Source: DASXIF01 sp036498145 (GTDB lineage: Bacteria > Actinomycetota > Actinomycetes > Mycobacteriales > Jatrophihabitantaceae). Taken from it: 64,000 bases of DNA. Made by a program: the position numbers and the translations under genes. Location: the NCBI GenBank assembly GCA_963708625.1, contig CAVPSV010000004.1:1488001-1552000 (forward strand), in the 5' to 3' direction. Below are positions 55,653 through 63,492 of this stretch, one piece after another (the stretch's first letter is position 1; every line of letters begins with the position of its first letter). The notes under the pieces are model-generated. The model was not told the origin of the DNA. It was given only the letters and a program-made list of their open reading frames with translations, and made no database searches.

Positions 55653-57401
55653 ATGCGCCAGGGTGCAGTTGTTGTCGGGACGTGTGTAGCGGTCGTCGCG
55701 GGCGTGCTGGTCGCCCCAGGCGGTGCCGGCGCCGGTGCTGTTTCCGCCAGTTGCACCGCGGGCGCGCGCACGTTGTCCAGCTCCGGCGACCATGTGTACC
55801 CGGACATGGGCAACGGCGGCTACCGCAGCGAACACACTGACGTGCACCTCGTCTACGACGCGTCTAGCAACACCTTCTTGCCGGGCAATGAGGTGGTGCT
55901 GACCGAACGAGCGACGCAGTGCCTGTCCAGCTTCAGCCTCGACTTCGAACGCAGCTCGGTGCTCGGCGCGGCTGGCCCCGACCTCACCGTGGGCACCATC
56001 AGCGTGAACGGCCGGCAGGCGAGTTACCGGTTCGTCCAGCCGACCTATCCCGGCGACCCGAACGGCGTCGATGACTCCGACCCGCGCGCGCATGAGGCCG
56101 GACAGAACGACCCGGTCGGCGGCCCGGCGAACAATCCGCTACCCCCGGCCTGCTCACCGCAACTCACCGGCAACACCGACGACGCGCAGGACGGCACCCA
56201 GTGCCCGGCCAACAAGCTCGTCATCACGCCGCAGACGCCGATCGCCAACGGCTCGACGTTCGTGGTCACGGTCAACTACACCGGCCGCCCCGGCGTGCAT
56301 CTCGACGGCGACGGCTCCACCGAAGGATGGTTCGTCTCACCCGACGGCGGATTCGTCACCACCGAGCCTGTCGGCACCGAGGACTGGATGCCACTGAACA
56401 ACCATCCCAGCGCGAAGCCGACCTACGACTTCTACGACACCGTGAACGCCGGCAAGGCGGCTATCGCGAACGGCATCCTGCTCACTAAGACCACCCTCGC
56501 GCCGAACGTCAACTTCCCGGGCGGATCGACGCTGTTCCATTGGCGCTCGGTCGCCCCGATCGCGAGTTACCTGGTTGAGGATTCGGTCGGTGACTTCACC
56601 CTCACCGCGCGTAAAGCCGCCAACCAGATGATCTTCTACACGGCGCAACCCGTTTCGCTGTCCGCGGCCAAGCAGGCGAAGAACGCCGCGATCATGGCTC
56701 AGCAGCAGGACATTACCCAGTTCCAGAGCCTGTTCAACGGGCCGTTCCCGTTCACCTCCGACGGTGTCGTCATCGGGCTGCCGGACGCCAGCTTCGAGGA
56801 GGAGATGCAAACGATGATCACCTTCGCCGGCGGCACCATCGACCTGGACACCTTCAACCACGAGAACATGCATCAGTGGTGGGGTGACAACGTCACCGAG
56901 TCCAACTACAACATGACTTTCTTCAAGGAGGGCATGGCGACGCTCGGTGAGTATCTCTACGCCGCGCGCAATGCGGCCACCGCACACGGCGGGCTGGGCA
57001 CCACCGCCGGCAACGCCGCATTCGAGAAGAGCTTGGCGCGCACGTTCGCCAAGAACTACGCGCACGCCGGTCTGTTCACCGGCGTGCCGTCGGATCCCAC
57101 GTCCGCCTCGCTGTTCTCCGACTCCTCGACCTACACCCGGCCCGGGACGGCCTACCTGGCGTTGCGCCAGATCCTGGGCAGCACCAACTTCGACCGAACC
57201 CTGCAGACGATCCAGCGGCGCTACGGCGGCGGCGTGATCACCGAGGCGCAACTGGAGGAGCAGTTCGCCGACAACCTGCCGGCGGACAGCGCCTCCTGCC
57301 GCAATGAGCTGTCACGGTTCTTCACCCAGTGGTTCGACACGAGATATCCCAAGGCGGGCCGCAGCAAGCCGTCGATCACCGGCGCGACCTTCCGCTGCTG
57401 A
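55653..57401 (+). CDS. Secreted M1-family zinc metallopeptidase (aminopeptidase-like)
   Basis: 582 residues from ATG 55653, 6 bp after GGGGAGG. A signal peptide (VVVGTCVAVVAGVLVAPGGA) precedes a beta-sandwich with the regulating DFERSSVL and TEPVGTEDWMPLNNHPSAKP, characteristic of M1 members. The active site is HENMHQWWGDNVTE (HExxH) with the downstream Glu in FFKEGMATLGEY, and FEEEMQTMI occupies the place of the GAMEN exopeptidase motif. Secreted actinobacterial homologues degrade peptides outside the cell. Aminopeptidase specificity is uncertain because the GAMEN loop is altered. Confidence 0.88.
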   Translation: MRQGAVVVGTCVAVVAGVLVAPGGAGAGAVSASCTAGARTLSSSGDHVYPDMGNGGYRSEHTDVHLVYDASSNTFLPGNEVVLTERATQCLSSFSLDFERSSVLGAAGPDLTVGTISVNGRQASYRFVQPTYPGDPNGVDDSDPRAHEAGQNDPVGGPANNPLPPACSPQLTGNTDDAQDGTQCPANKLVITPQTPIANGSTFVVTVNYTGRPGVHLDGDGSTEGWFVSPDGGFVTTEPVGTEDWMPLNNHPSAKPTYDFYDTVNAGKAAIANGILLTKTTLAPNVNFPGGSTLFHWRSVAPIASYLVEDSVGDFTLTARKAANQMIFYTAQPVSLSAAKQAKNAAIMAQQQDITQFQSLFNGPFPFTSDGVVIGLPDASFEEEMQTMITFAGGTIDLDTFNHENMHQWWGDNVTESNYNMTFFKEGMATLGEYLYAARNAATAHGGLGTTAGNAAFEKSLARTFAKNYAHAGLFTGVPSDPTSASLFSDSSTYTRPGTAYLALRQILGSTNFDRTLQTIQRRYGGGVITEAQLEEQFADNLPADSASCRNELSRFFTQWFDTRYPKAGRSKPSITGATFRC

Positions 57402-57442
57402 GCGACGCGACCTGCGCACACGGCAAGCGCGCGGCAAGGGTG

Positions 57443-57560
57443 TTATGCGTTGATCACTTGCCGGTCCTCACCCTTGCTGCTGACGGCGATCTTGCGCGGT
57501 TTGGCTTGCTCGGCAACCGGTATCTGCAGGGTGAGCACACCGGCGTCGGTGAACAACGAC
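57443..57560 (-). pseudogene. C-terminal remnant of an Hsp20 small heat-shock protein
   Basis: On the minus strand the last residues before stop 57443 read DAGVLTLQIPVAEQAKPRKI then AVSSKGEDRQVINA. This is the conserved alpha-crystallin C-terminal strand and the IxI/V-like tail of Hsp20. Upstream the frame does not give the rest of the alpha-crystallin domain, so the gene is a 3' relic. It sits beside two other gene fragments. Confidence 0.65.
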
Positions 57561-57778
57561 GTGCCTTCGACTGTGCAGAGCATCACGCATCGGCGATGCG
57601 GGTCAGTCAACACCCCTGTCGGAATACCTAGCGAAGCGACGTTTGGACGCATGCGGGGCGGGGTATCCAGCCCGTGGCGACAACATGCCGGCCGGGTTGC
57701 TCCCGACGATGTCGGTCCCCGCCCGATGCCCACCGGCATCGGCCAAAGACTCGGTCCGAGGAAATGGAGATCCAAAGT

Positions 57779-58237
57779 ATGACGAGCGTGACCAAGTCCA
57801 TCGACGTCGACGCCCCCATCGAGCGCGTCTACAACCAATGGACACAGTTCGAGACGTTCCCGCAGTTCATGAGTGGCGTCGACCGCATCGTTCAGCTCGA
57901 TGACCGGCGCCAGCACTGGACCGTCAAGGTCGGTGGCGTCGAGCGCGAGTTCGACACCGAGGTGACCGAGCAGCATCCCGAGGAACGCATCGCTTGGAAA
58001 TCAACCGACGGCACGACCCACGCCGGCGTGATCACCTTCCACAAGCTCAGCCCTGAGCAGACAAAACTCACCGTGCAGCTCGACTGGGATCCGTCCGGTT
58101 TCGTCGAGACGGCAGGCGCGGCACTGGGGGCCGACGATCGTCAGGTCGTGGGTGACCTGAAGCGCTTCAAGGAGTTCATCGAGGATCGCAGCACTGAGAC
58201 CGGCGCATGGCGCGGCGACATCCCTCGTGAGGACTAA
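57779..58237 (+). CDS. SRPBCC polyketide cyclase/dehydrase-like protein
   Basis: 152 residues from ATG 57779 with GGAG 9 bp upstream; ATG 57764 (MEIQSM) is the alternative. The fold is typical: SIDVDAPIERVYNQWTQFET, FPQFMSGVDRIVQLDD, WTVKVGGVEREFDTEVTEQH, and FKEFIEDRST near the end as the C-terminal helix. Similar actinobacterial proteins are of unknown substrate and often occur in stress-related loci. It lies within a region of broken genes but is itself intact. Confidence 0.82.
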   Translation: MTSVTKSIDVDAPIERVYNQWTQFETFPQFMSGVDRIVQLDDRRQHWTVKVGGVEREFDTEVTEQHPEERIAWKSTDGTTHAGVITFHKLSPEQTKLTVQLDWDPSGFVETAGAALGADDRQVVGDLKRFKEFIEDRSTETGAWRGDIPRED

Positions 58238-58372
58238 CCGCGGCCCGGGCCGGGCCGGTCGCCGCCGTCAACGCTGAGCACAGCGGCGACGAGTTCCCGT
58301 CGGCTTCGCACGCCGAACTTGTCGAAGATCGCCTTCAGATGCTCCTGCACCGTGTGCACGGAAACGTAGCGG
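58234..58372 (-). pseudogene. 3' remnant of a LuxR-family regulator
   Basis: Minus-strand residues RYVSVHTVQEHLKAIFDKFG then VRSRRELVAAVLS are the recognition helix and following helix of a LuxR HTH (typical form SPHTVQDHLKAIFDKxGVRSRRELVA). The stop is at 58234-58236. Upstream, the frame runs into a different gene fragment near 58375, so everything before the HTH is lost. Confidence 0.65.
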
Positions 58373-58382
58373 TAAACAGCGA

Positions 58383-58796
58383 CTGCTGCGTATCGCCGCG
58401 AGGCACGCGGACCAGATCAACTTGTCCTTCCCATCGGGTGACACGTTCGACCGGATCGAGCACAAGCGCCACGTGCTGGCCACCCATTGCGCGACGGTCG
58501 GTCGCGACCCGGACGAGATCGCGGTGACCTACAAGGCGGTCGTTGCGATCGCGGAGACAACCGACGGGGCACGCGCCGAGTGGGAGGGATGGCGCGTACC
58601 TCGAGGAATCCCGGACGTGGGCGCGACGGCGGGTGTGTTCGTCGGCTCGCCAGGCGAGATCGCGGAGCAGCTCGAGCCGTGGTTGCACCTCGGCATCGAT
58701 CACTTCGTCCTCGAGTTGGTGCGCACCGATCCCGCGTCGATTGCGCTGGCCGGGCAGACCCTGAGCGGGCTGCACGCCATGGCCGGTGCGCGATAG
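58383..58796 (+). pseudogene. 3' remnant of a luciferase-like monooxygenase (LLM)
   Basis: Residues LRIAARHADQINLSFPSG followed by DTFDRIEHKRHVLATHC match the part of F420/flavin luciferase-like oxidoreductases just before the C-terminal barrel segments, and GVFVGSPGEIAEQLEPWLHL (around nt 58631-58690) is the family closing motif. An internal GTG at 58422 would open a 124-residue frame, but the N-terminal two thirds of the enzyme is missing. The LLM and LuxR remnants meet head-on at about 58375-58385, suggesting a deletion junction. Confidence 0.6.
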
Positions 58797-58815
58797 GCAC
58801 CCTGTGGACGCGCGG

Positions 58816-59628
58816 TCAGCGGCTCGGCCGGTGCGCGGAAACCTGGAACCACCTCGTCGGGGCGTCGAACCGGCCAGGGCCGAATCTGGCTTCGAGCGCT
58901 TGCGTTGCGATGACCGTGGCTCGCTCAAGGTCCAGGCTGGACTGCTCGATCTCACCGCGTAACGGCGTGCCCTGGCAGTAGGCAACCGCGCCGTCGTGGG
59001 CGGTGCTACGACTCGTGCCGTCCATCGCCTCGATCCGGATCTCGTCGTACCCGGCAGCGCTGAGTTCTGCATCGATGGCTTGCACGTCGAAATACCCGTG
59101 CGGGGTTCGCCTCAAGAAGTCCAGTGAGTCGCGCGGTGCGGCTGAGCACAACGCCGCGGTCACCACGTCGGCCACGACGCTGGTTTCGATCCGGTCCCAC
59201 ACGTTGAACACCAACGAGCCGCCCGGACGCAGCACCCGTGCTGCTTCGGCATACCCAGCAACCTTGTCCGGGAAGAACATTGCCCCGAACTGGCACGCGA
59301 CGACGTCGAAGGACGCATCGTCGAACGGCAGGTCCATCGCATCGGCGACCTGCCAGCGCACCCGATCGGAGGACAGCCGCGAGCGCGCCGCCTCGATCAT
59401 GGCCGCATTGAGGTCAGTGGAGGTGACGCTGACATCGCGCAGCGCGACGAGTTCTCTGGTGAGCACCCCGGTGCCCGCAGCGGTCTCCAGGACGTCGCTC
59501 GGTCGTAGCGCGGCGATGGCCGACGCCAGCGATCGAGCCGGCTCTTGGAAGATCATCGGGACCAGGAGTGACTCGTACAGCGCTGGAATGGCGCCCACGA
59601 ACTCGGCGTCCGACGACGAATCCGACAT
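58816..59628 (-). CDS. Class I SAM-dependent methyltransferase
   Basis: 270 residues. Motif I VLETAAGTGVLTRELVAL, acidic loop VTSTDLNAAMIEAARSRLS, LPFDDASFDVVACQFGAMFF and VLRPGGSLVFNVWDRI are in order as in UbiE/Methyltransf_11 proteins. C-terminal ~100 residues are family specific and include YFDVQAIDAELSAAGYDEIR. Substrate unknown. Convergent with the LLM remnant. Confidence 0.85.
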   Translation of the reverse strand: MSDSSSDAEFVGAIPALYESLLVPMIFQEPARSLASAIAALRPSDVLETAAGTGVLTRELVALRDVSVTSTDLNAAMIEAARSRLSSDRVRWQVADAMDLPFDDASFDVVACQFGAMFFPDKVAGYAEAARVLRPGGSLVFNVWDRIETSVVADVVTAALCSAAPRDSLDFLRRTPHGYFDVQAIDAELSAAGYDEIRIEAMDGTSRSTAHDGAVAYCQGTPLRGEIEQSSLDLERATVIATQALEARFGPGRFDAPTRWFQVSAHRPSR

Positions 59629-59768
59629 GCCGCACAGCGTATTGATTCCGTCATGCCCTGAGTGGGACGGCGTCGGTGGCGGCAGCGAGCGAACCGAACG
59701 AACCGCGGGTGCGTAGTGAGCAGTGTGCGGGTGGCCCTTGAGTGCCTCCCCCTGCGCTGGAGGTCACC

Positions 59769-60239
59769 GTGAAGCGAACACCGACCGCAATTCTCGTCTG
59801 TATGGCCGTGACAATGCTCGCGATTGTGCTAATTCCGGCAGCGTCGGCATCCGCCGCGTCGCCGGCGCAGATGCTTGTGGCGGACGTGTCGAGCGGGCCC
59901 TTCCACATCACGGTGACGGCCGCACGCGCCGCGAATGCCGCGCCGGACACGGCGACTGGCGTGTTCACCGCGCAGACGCCACTGTTCACGCTGCACGGCC
60001 CGGTTACCTGCCTCGATATTCGTGGCAACAGTGCCGGACTCTTCTACCCGATCACCTCGAGCGACCCGCCGATCTTCTCGGAGCTCGACTCCGGCGTGTT
60101 CATCTACTTCCGGGCCGCCAAGGGGCGGCAGCCCGCCCTGGTGGGATTCGTCCCCGTGCCAGCCCATCGCGTGACGAGTTGTCGACCCGGCGGTGCGCTG
60201 TTGCCGGTGACGTCGGGCTCACTGACGCTGACCCCGTGA
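59769..60239 (+). CDS. Secreted protein of unknown function
   Basis: 156 residues from GTG 59769, after GGAGG at about 59759; an in-frame start at 59742 is less likely. A signal peptide ends near ASASAAS (residue 31). The mature part is a small beta-rich domain, with two Cys (VTCLDIRGNS, VTSCRPGGAL) placed to form a disulfide. Family not recognised; secreted actinobacterial proteins of this size and composition are common. Confidence 0.6.
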   Translation: MKRTPTAILVCMAVTMLAIVLIPAASASAASPAQMLVADVSSGPFHITVTAARAANAAPDTATGVFTAQTPLFTLHGPVTCLDIRGNSAGLFYPITSSDPPIFSELDSGVFIYFRAAKGRQPALVGFVPVPAHRVTSCRPGGALLPVTSGSLTLTP

Positions 60240-60328
60240 CCACCCGGCGCCAGCCGAGCTAGCAACAGGGCCCGTCAGGAGCTGAGACCGGCGACAATGT
60301 TGGTGTTCTGGGTCGCCGCCGGCAGCCC

Positions 60329-60673
60329 ATGCCTGAGCTGCCCCGTGAAGCGAAGCGAGATGTGATGCGCCAGATGGGAACCGCCGTCGAGGACGGGGAC
60401 CTACCTCCGTCGCAATGCTGGTGCTGCGGCGCGATCGACGACCCGGCTCGCCTGGTCCACCTGGGCGATCATCCGGAAGTTGCGCTCTGCATCCGCTGCG
60501 CCCATTCGGTCAGCAAATGGGCGGGGGAGATCGAGGACCGATCCAAGGCCGGGCCACTCGTGCTGGCGCGAGATCGTTTCCGCGCGGTTCGCCGAGAGGT
60601 CATCAGGCGCGGCTGGCATCACAGTCCACTCGTCGGCGGACCGATCAGATGGATTGGCAAGCGCCTTCCCTAG
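60329..60673 (+). CDS. Hypothetical protein with CxxC zinc-ribbon-like pairs
   Basis: 114 residues. Two CxxC pairs (QCWCCGAID, ALCIRCAHSV) about 26 residues apart suggest a zinc ribbon. The C-terminal half is basic (RAVRREVIRRGWHH). No membrane segment. Function unknown. Confidence 0.6.
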   Translation: MPELPREAKRDVMRQMGTAVEDGDLPPSQCWCCGAIDDPARLVHLGDHPEVALCIRCAHSVSKWAGEIEDRSKAGPLVLARDRFRAVRREVIRRGWHHSPLVGGPIRWIGKRLP

Positions 60674-60685
60674 CTTGCAGAGCGG

Positions 60686-61408
60686 CTAGCGGGCTGCGTC
60701 GAGGCGTTTGTCGTAGTCGTCGGCGAGCGCATTCAGCGCCGCGCCGGTATCGCCGCTGAAACACGAGCCGTGCATGACCGCGAGCGTGATTGGCTCCAGC
60801 CTCGCGAGTTCTCGGATGGTCGGCCCGGTTCGCGGGGTCAGGCAGGTGGCGCCGAAGATGTCTTCGGCCTGGCCGGACGGATCGACAATGTCGTTCGCGG
60901 TGAGCGCGGGCCCCTGGCCGAGTTGGGTGAACAGGTCACCGCACAACAGCGTCTTGGTCGTCTCCTCGTAGAGCACGCGCGCCTCCCACGCGTGCGGCAC
61001 GTGCGGGGTGTCGATGTGCCGGACGCGGTGCCGTCCCAGTTCGAAGACCTGACCGTCCGCCAGCGGAACCGGGGGACGGTCGGCGAGGTCGTTGAGCGAG
61101 ACCATGCACCCCAGGCCACCGTGGGCCACCTCGGCATCGGGTGCGGCGGCAAGCAGCTGGTTCATCGCGCCGCACTCGTCCGCCTCGACGTGGCCGAAGG
61201 TGATCCAACGAAGACCCGCCAGCGGAGTGATCGACTCGATGGCTTCGCTGACCAGCGCAAACATCGCCCGGGGGCCGGTGTGGAACAGCAGCGGTTGCTC
61301 GTCGTCGATCAGGTACTGGTTGAAGGTGAACCCGGTCGGTCCGATGTCCGGGACGAATGTCGAGAACCGGTAGATGCCGTCTGCGATCTCGTCCACCTGC
61401 GTGGTCAT
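60686..61408 (-). CDS. Metallo-beta-lactamase fold protein, oxygen-binding-diiron (flavodiiron-like) type
   Basis: 240 residues. The metal motif occurs as GHVEADECGAMNQLLA (HxExD as in flavodiiron proteins, but with Cys in place of the next His), then HGGLGCMVSLNDL, HIDTPHVPHAWEARVLYEET, GDLFTQLGQGPAL and VMHGSCFSGD. This resembles the ODP domain without a fused flavodoxin domain. An O2/NO- or RNA-related role is possible. The start is 5 bp after a small ORF. Confidence 0.8.
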   Translation of the reverse strand: MTTQVDEIADGIYRFSTFVPDIGPTGFTFNQYLIDDEQPLLFHTGPRAMFALVSEAIESITPLAGLRWITFGHVEADECGAMNQLLAAAPDAEVAHGGLGCMVSLNDLADRPPVPLADGQVFELGRHRVRHIDTPHVPHAWEARVLYEETTKTLLCGDLFTQLGQGPALTANDIVDPSGQAEDIFGATCLTPRTGPTIRELARLEPITLAVMHGSCFSGDTGAALNALADDYDKRLDAAR

Positions 61409-61413
61409 GCCGT

Positions 61414-61536
61414 CTACACCCCGGTCCGGCCGGGGTCCTTCGGCAGGGCGAGGAAGCCGGAATTGAGCCAGTACTCCAGGTCGTGTTCCTTGCCGTCGCC
61501 ATCTGGGCCGGACCGCGCCGCTTGTGAGAGCGTCAT
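61414..61536 (-). CDS. Small ORF (40 residues) just upstream of the MBL gene
   Basis: A 40-residue reading frame from ATG 61536 to the TAG at 61414-61416: it contains DGDGKEHDLEYWLNSGFLAL followed by PKDPGRTGV. It has no clear ribosome-binding site but is hydrophilic, with a Leu/Tyr/Trp patch, and ends 5 bp before the MBL start, fitting a short co-expressed peptide or leader. Alternatively it is non-coding. Confidence 0.35.
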   Translation of the reverse strand: MTLSQAARSGPDGDGKEHDLEYWLNSGFLALPKDPGRTGV

Positions 61537-61718
61537 CGAGGGTTCATTGGCTGACGTACCGTGTTGCGCCTTGCGCCATGGGAGTCGCATGAGTTGCCTT
61601 TGCCGGGGTCATCGATCGCCAGGGGTGAGCCGGCATCGGGCGCCGGCGTGCGAGAGACCCTCAGTAATTCGCACGTTACGCCGATTTCTCCCGGGCGGAC
61701 CCGGCGCGGTGGGTGCGT

Positions 61719-62372
61719 TTATGACCTGCGTGAACTCCGCGCGGACGGTTTAGCCCCGCGGGCCGCTGCCAATTGATGCAACGCGTCGCGCAGCAAGGTC
61801 TGTAGCGGCGTCGACGTTTCGAACGTCATCCAGCGTTCGACGGCGACCTGGCTCGCGGCAGTGACCGCGCCGGCCAGGATCATCGGCAGCATGTCGATGC
61901 TGTTGTCCAGACCTGCTCGCTCGGCGATCGCTTCGGCAAGCACCTGTTGCATCGTGACATTGACCTTCAGGTACTCACCCTGCAGCGCGGGCGCGGACAT
62001 GACCAGGCGCACCGCGGCGAACCAATCGCGGTCCGGCGCGTTGGCCGACTCGTCGTAGTACTCCAGCAAGGCTTCGGTGATTGCCTCCCAGAGATCTTCA
62101 TCAGCTGGTCGCGCCCGAAGCGCGGCGCCGAGTGATTCGGCGCGGTCCACGCCCAATGCGCAGATCGCCTGCTGCTTGCTGCTGAAGTAGTTGTTGAACG
62201 TCCGGGTCGAAACGTCGACCTCTGCCGCGATGTCCTCGACCAGCACGTTGTCCAACCCGCGCTCGATGGCGAGGCGCAGCGCGGCCTGGCTCAGGGCCTG
62301 ACGGGTGGCGCGCTTCTTGCGTTCGCGCAGCCCCGCGCGGGCGGCCCGCTCGGCAACGGCGGTGGCATTCAT
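61719..62372 (-). CDS. TetR-family transcriptional regulator
   Basis: 217 residues. N-terminal HTH: RKKRATRQALSQAALRLAIE, VEDIAAEVDVSTRTFNNYFS, SKQQAICAL. The C-terminal ligand domain includes LEYYDESANAPDRDWFAAVR. It is divergent from the ABC-exporter genes, 166 bp apart, and presumably represses them through the palindrome at 62423. Confidence 0.9.
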   Translation of the reverse strand: MNATAVAERAARAGLRERKKRATRQALSQAALRLAIERGLDNVLVEDIAAEVDVSTRTFNNYFSSKQQAICALGVDRAESLGAALRARPADEDLWEAITEALLEYYDESANAPDRDWFAAVRLVMSAPALQGEYLKVNVTMQQVLAEAIAERAGLDNSIDMLPMILAGAVTAASQVAVERWMTFETSTPLQTLLRDALHQLAAARGAKPSARSSRRS

Positions 62373-62422
62373 GATCCCTCCACGTTACACAAGTTCTGCG
62401 TGCTCAGTAGATTTCCTCGCCA

Positions 62423-62434
62423 CGCAAATTTGCG
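62423..62434. promoter_or_regulatory. Candidate TetR operator (perfect palindrome)
   Basis: CGCAAATTTGCG is a perfect 12-bp palindrome in the AT-rich part of the TetR/ABC divergent intergenic region, 51 bp from the TetR start and 105 bp from the ABC start. Its position suits a repressor of both. Confidence 0.5.
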
Positions 62435-62538
62435 CATCGCGAAAGAAAGTGTGAGGCTGAGGCCCGGAGCGCCGAGCCAGTACCCCGAAGGTCGCCGGCA
62501 CCGCACAGCGATACTCCAGGAACGGAAGTGTTCTCCCA

Positions 62539-63492
62539 ATGCCTCGCACAACAGGCACGATGCGCGCCGGCAACCAGCAGATCGAGGCGCGAAATCTGAC
62601 CAAGCACTACGGCACGACTACCGCGGTGGACGACCTCAGCTTCACCATCCGGTCCGGACTGGTCACCGGATTCCTCGGCCCGAACGGTGCCGGTAAGACG
62701 ACCACGATGCGCATGATCCTGGGCCTGGATGCCCCAAGCCGCGGCGACGTCACGGTCGGTGGCAAGCACTATCGCGACCTGCCAGCGCCGCTGCGCGAGG
62801 TCGGCGCGTTGATCGACGCGCACGCCGTGCACCCGCAGCGCACGGCCTTCAACCACCTACTCAGCCTTGCGCAGAGCAACGCCATCCCGCGCAGTCGCGT
62901 CAGCGAAGTGCTCGGCATCGTCGGGCTCGACACCGTCGCCGATCGTCGCGTCGGCGGCTTCTCGCTCGGCATGAGCCAACGCCTCGGCATCGCCGCAGCC
63001 CTGCTCGGCGACCCGCCGGTGCTGATGTTCGACGAGCCTGTCAACGGCCTCGACCCCGAAGGCATCGTGTGGATCCGACACCTCATGCGAGCGTTCGCCG
63101 CCGAGGGCCGCACTGTCCTGGTGTCCAGCCACTTGATGAACGAGATGGCGCTGACGGCCGACCACCTGATCGTGATCGGCAAGGGCAAGTTGCTGCGTGA
63201 CGAAGGCGTGACCGAGTTCGTCGAATCAAGTTCGGACCAATGGGTGCTGGTACGCGCCGACGGACTCGACGCTCTCGCTGCCACGCTCACCGAGGCCGGT
63301 GCGCACGTGAAACCCGGTCCCGACGCCAGTCTGCAGGTGTCCGGCATGACCAGCATGGCGATCGGCCGGCTTGCCGCGTCCACCGGCACCGTGCTCTTCG
63401 AACTCGCCCCCCAACGCGCATCCCTCGAGGAAGCATTCATGGAACTCACCCACGACAGCGTCCAATACCAGACGAGCGGAGTGTCGTCATGA
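62539..63492 (+). CDS. ABC transporter ATP-binding protein (drug/antibiotic export type)
   Basis: 317 residues; ATG 62560 is a possible later start. Walker A GFLGPNGAGKTTTMRM, the Q-loop region VGALIDAHAVHP, signature FSLGMSQRLGIAAALLG, Walker B VLMFDEPVNGLDPEG and H-loop VSSHL are present. The C-terminal ~100 residues (ALAATLTEAGAHVKPGPD) form the DUF4162-like domain of DrrA-type exporters. Its stop overlaps the following permease start (ATGA). Confidence 0.92.
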   Translation: MPRTTGTMRAGNQQIEARNLTKHYGTTTAVDDLSFTIRSGLVTGFLGPNGAGKTTTMRMILGLDAPSRGDVTVGGKHYRDLPAPLREVGALIDAHAVHPQRTAFNHLLSLAQSNAIPRSRVSEVLGIVGLDTVADRRVGGFSLGMSQRLGIAAALLGDPPVLMFDEPVNGLDPEGIVWIRHLMRAFAAEGRTVLVSSHLMNEMALTADHLIVIGKGKLLRDEGVTEFVESSSDQWVLVRADGLDALAATLTEAGAHVKPGPDASLQVSGMTSMAIGRLAASTGTVLFELAPQRASLEEAFMELTHDSVQYQTSGVSS

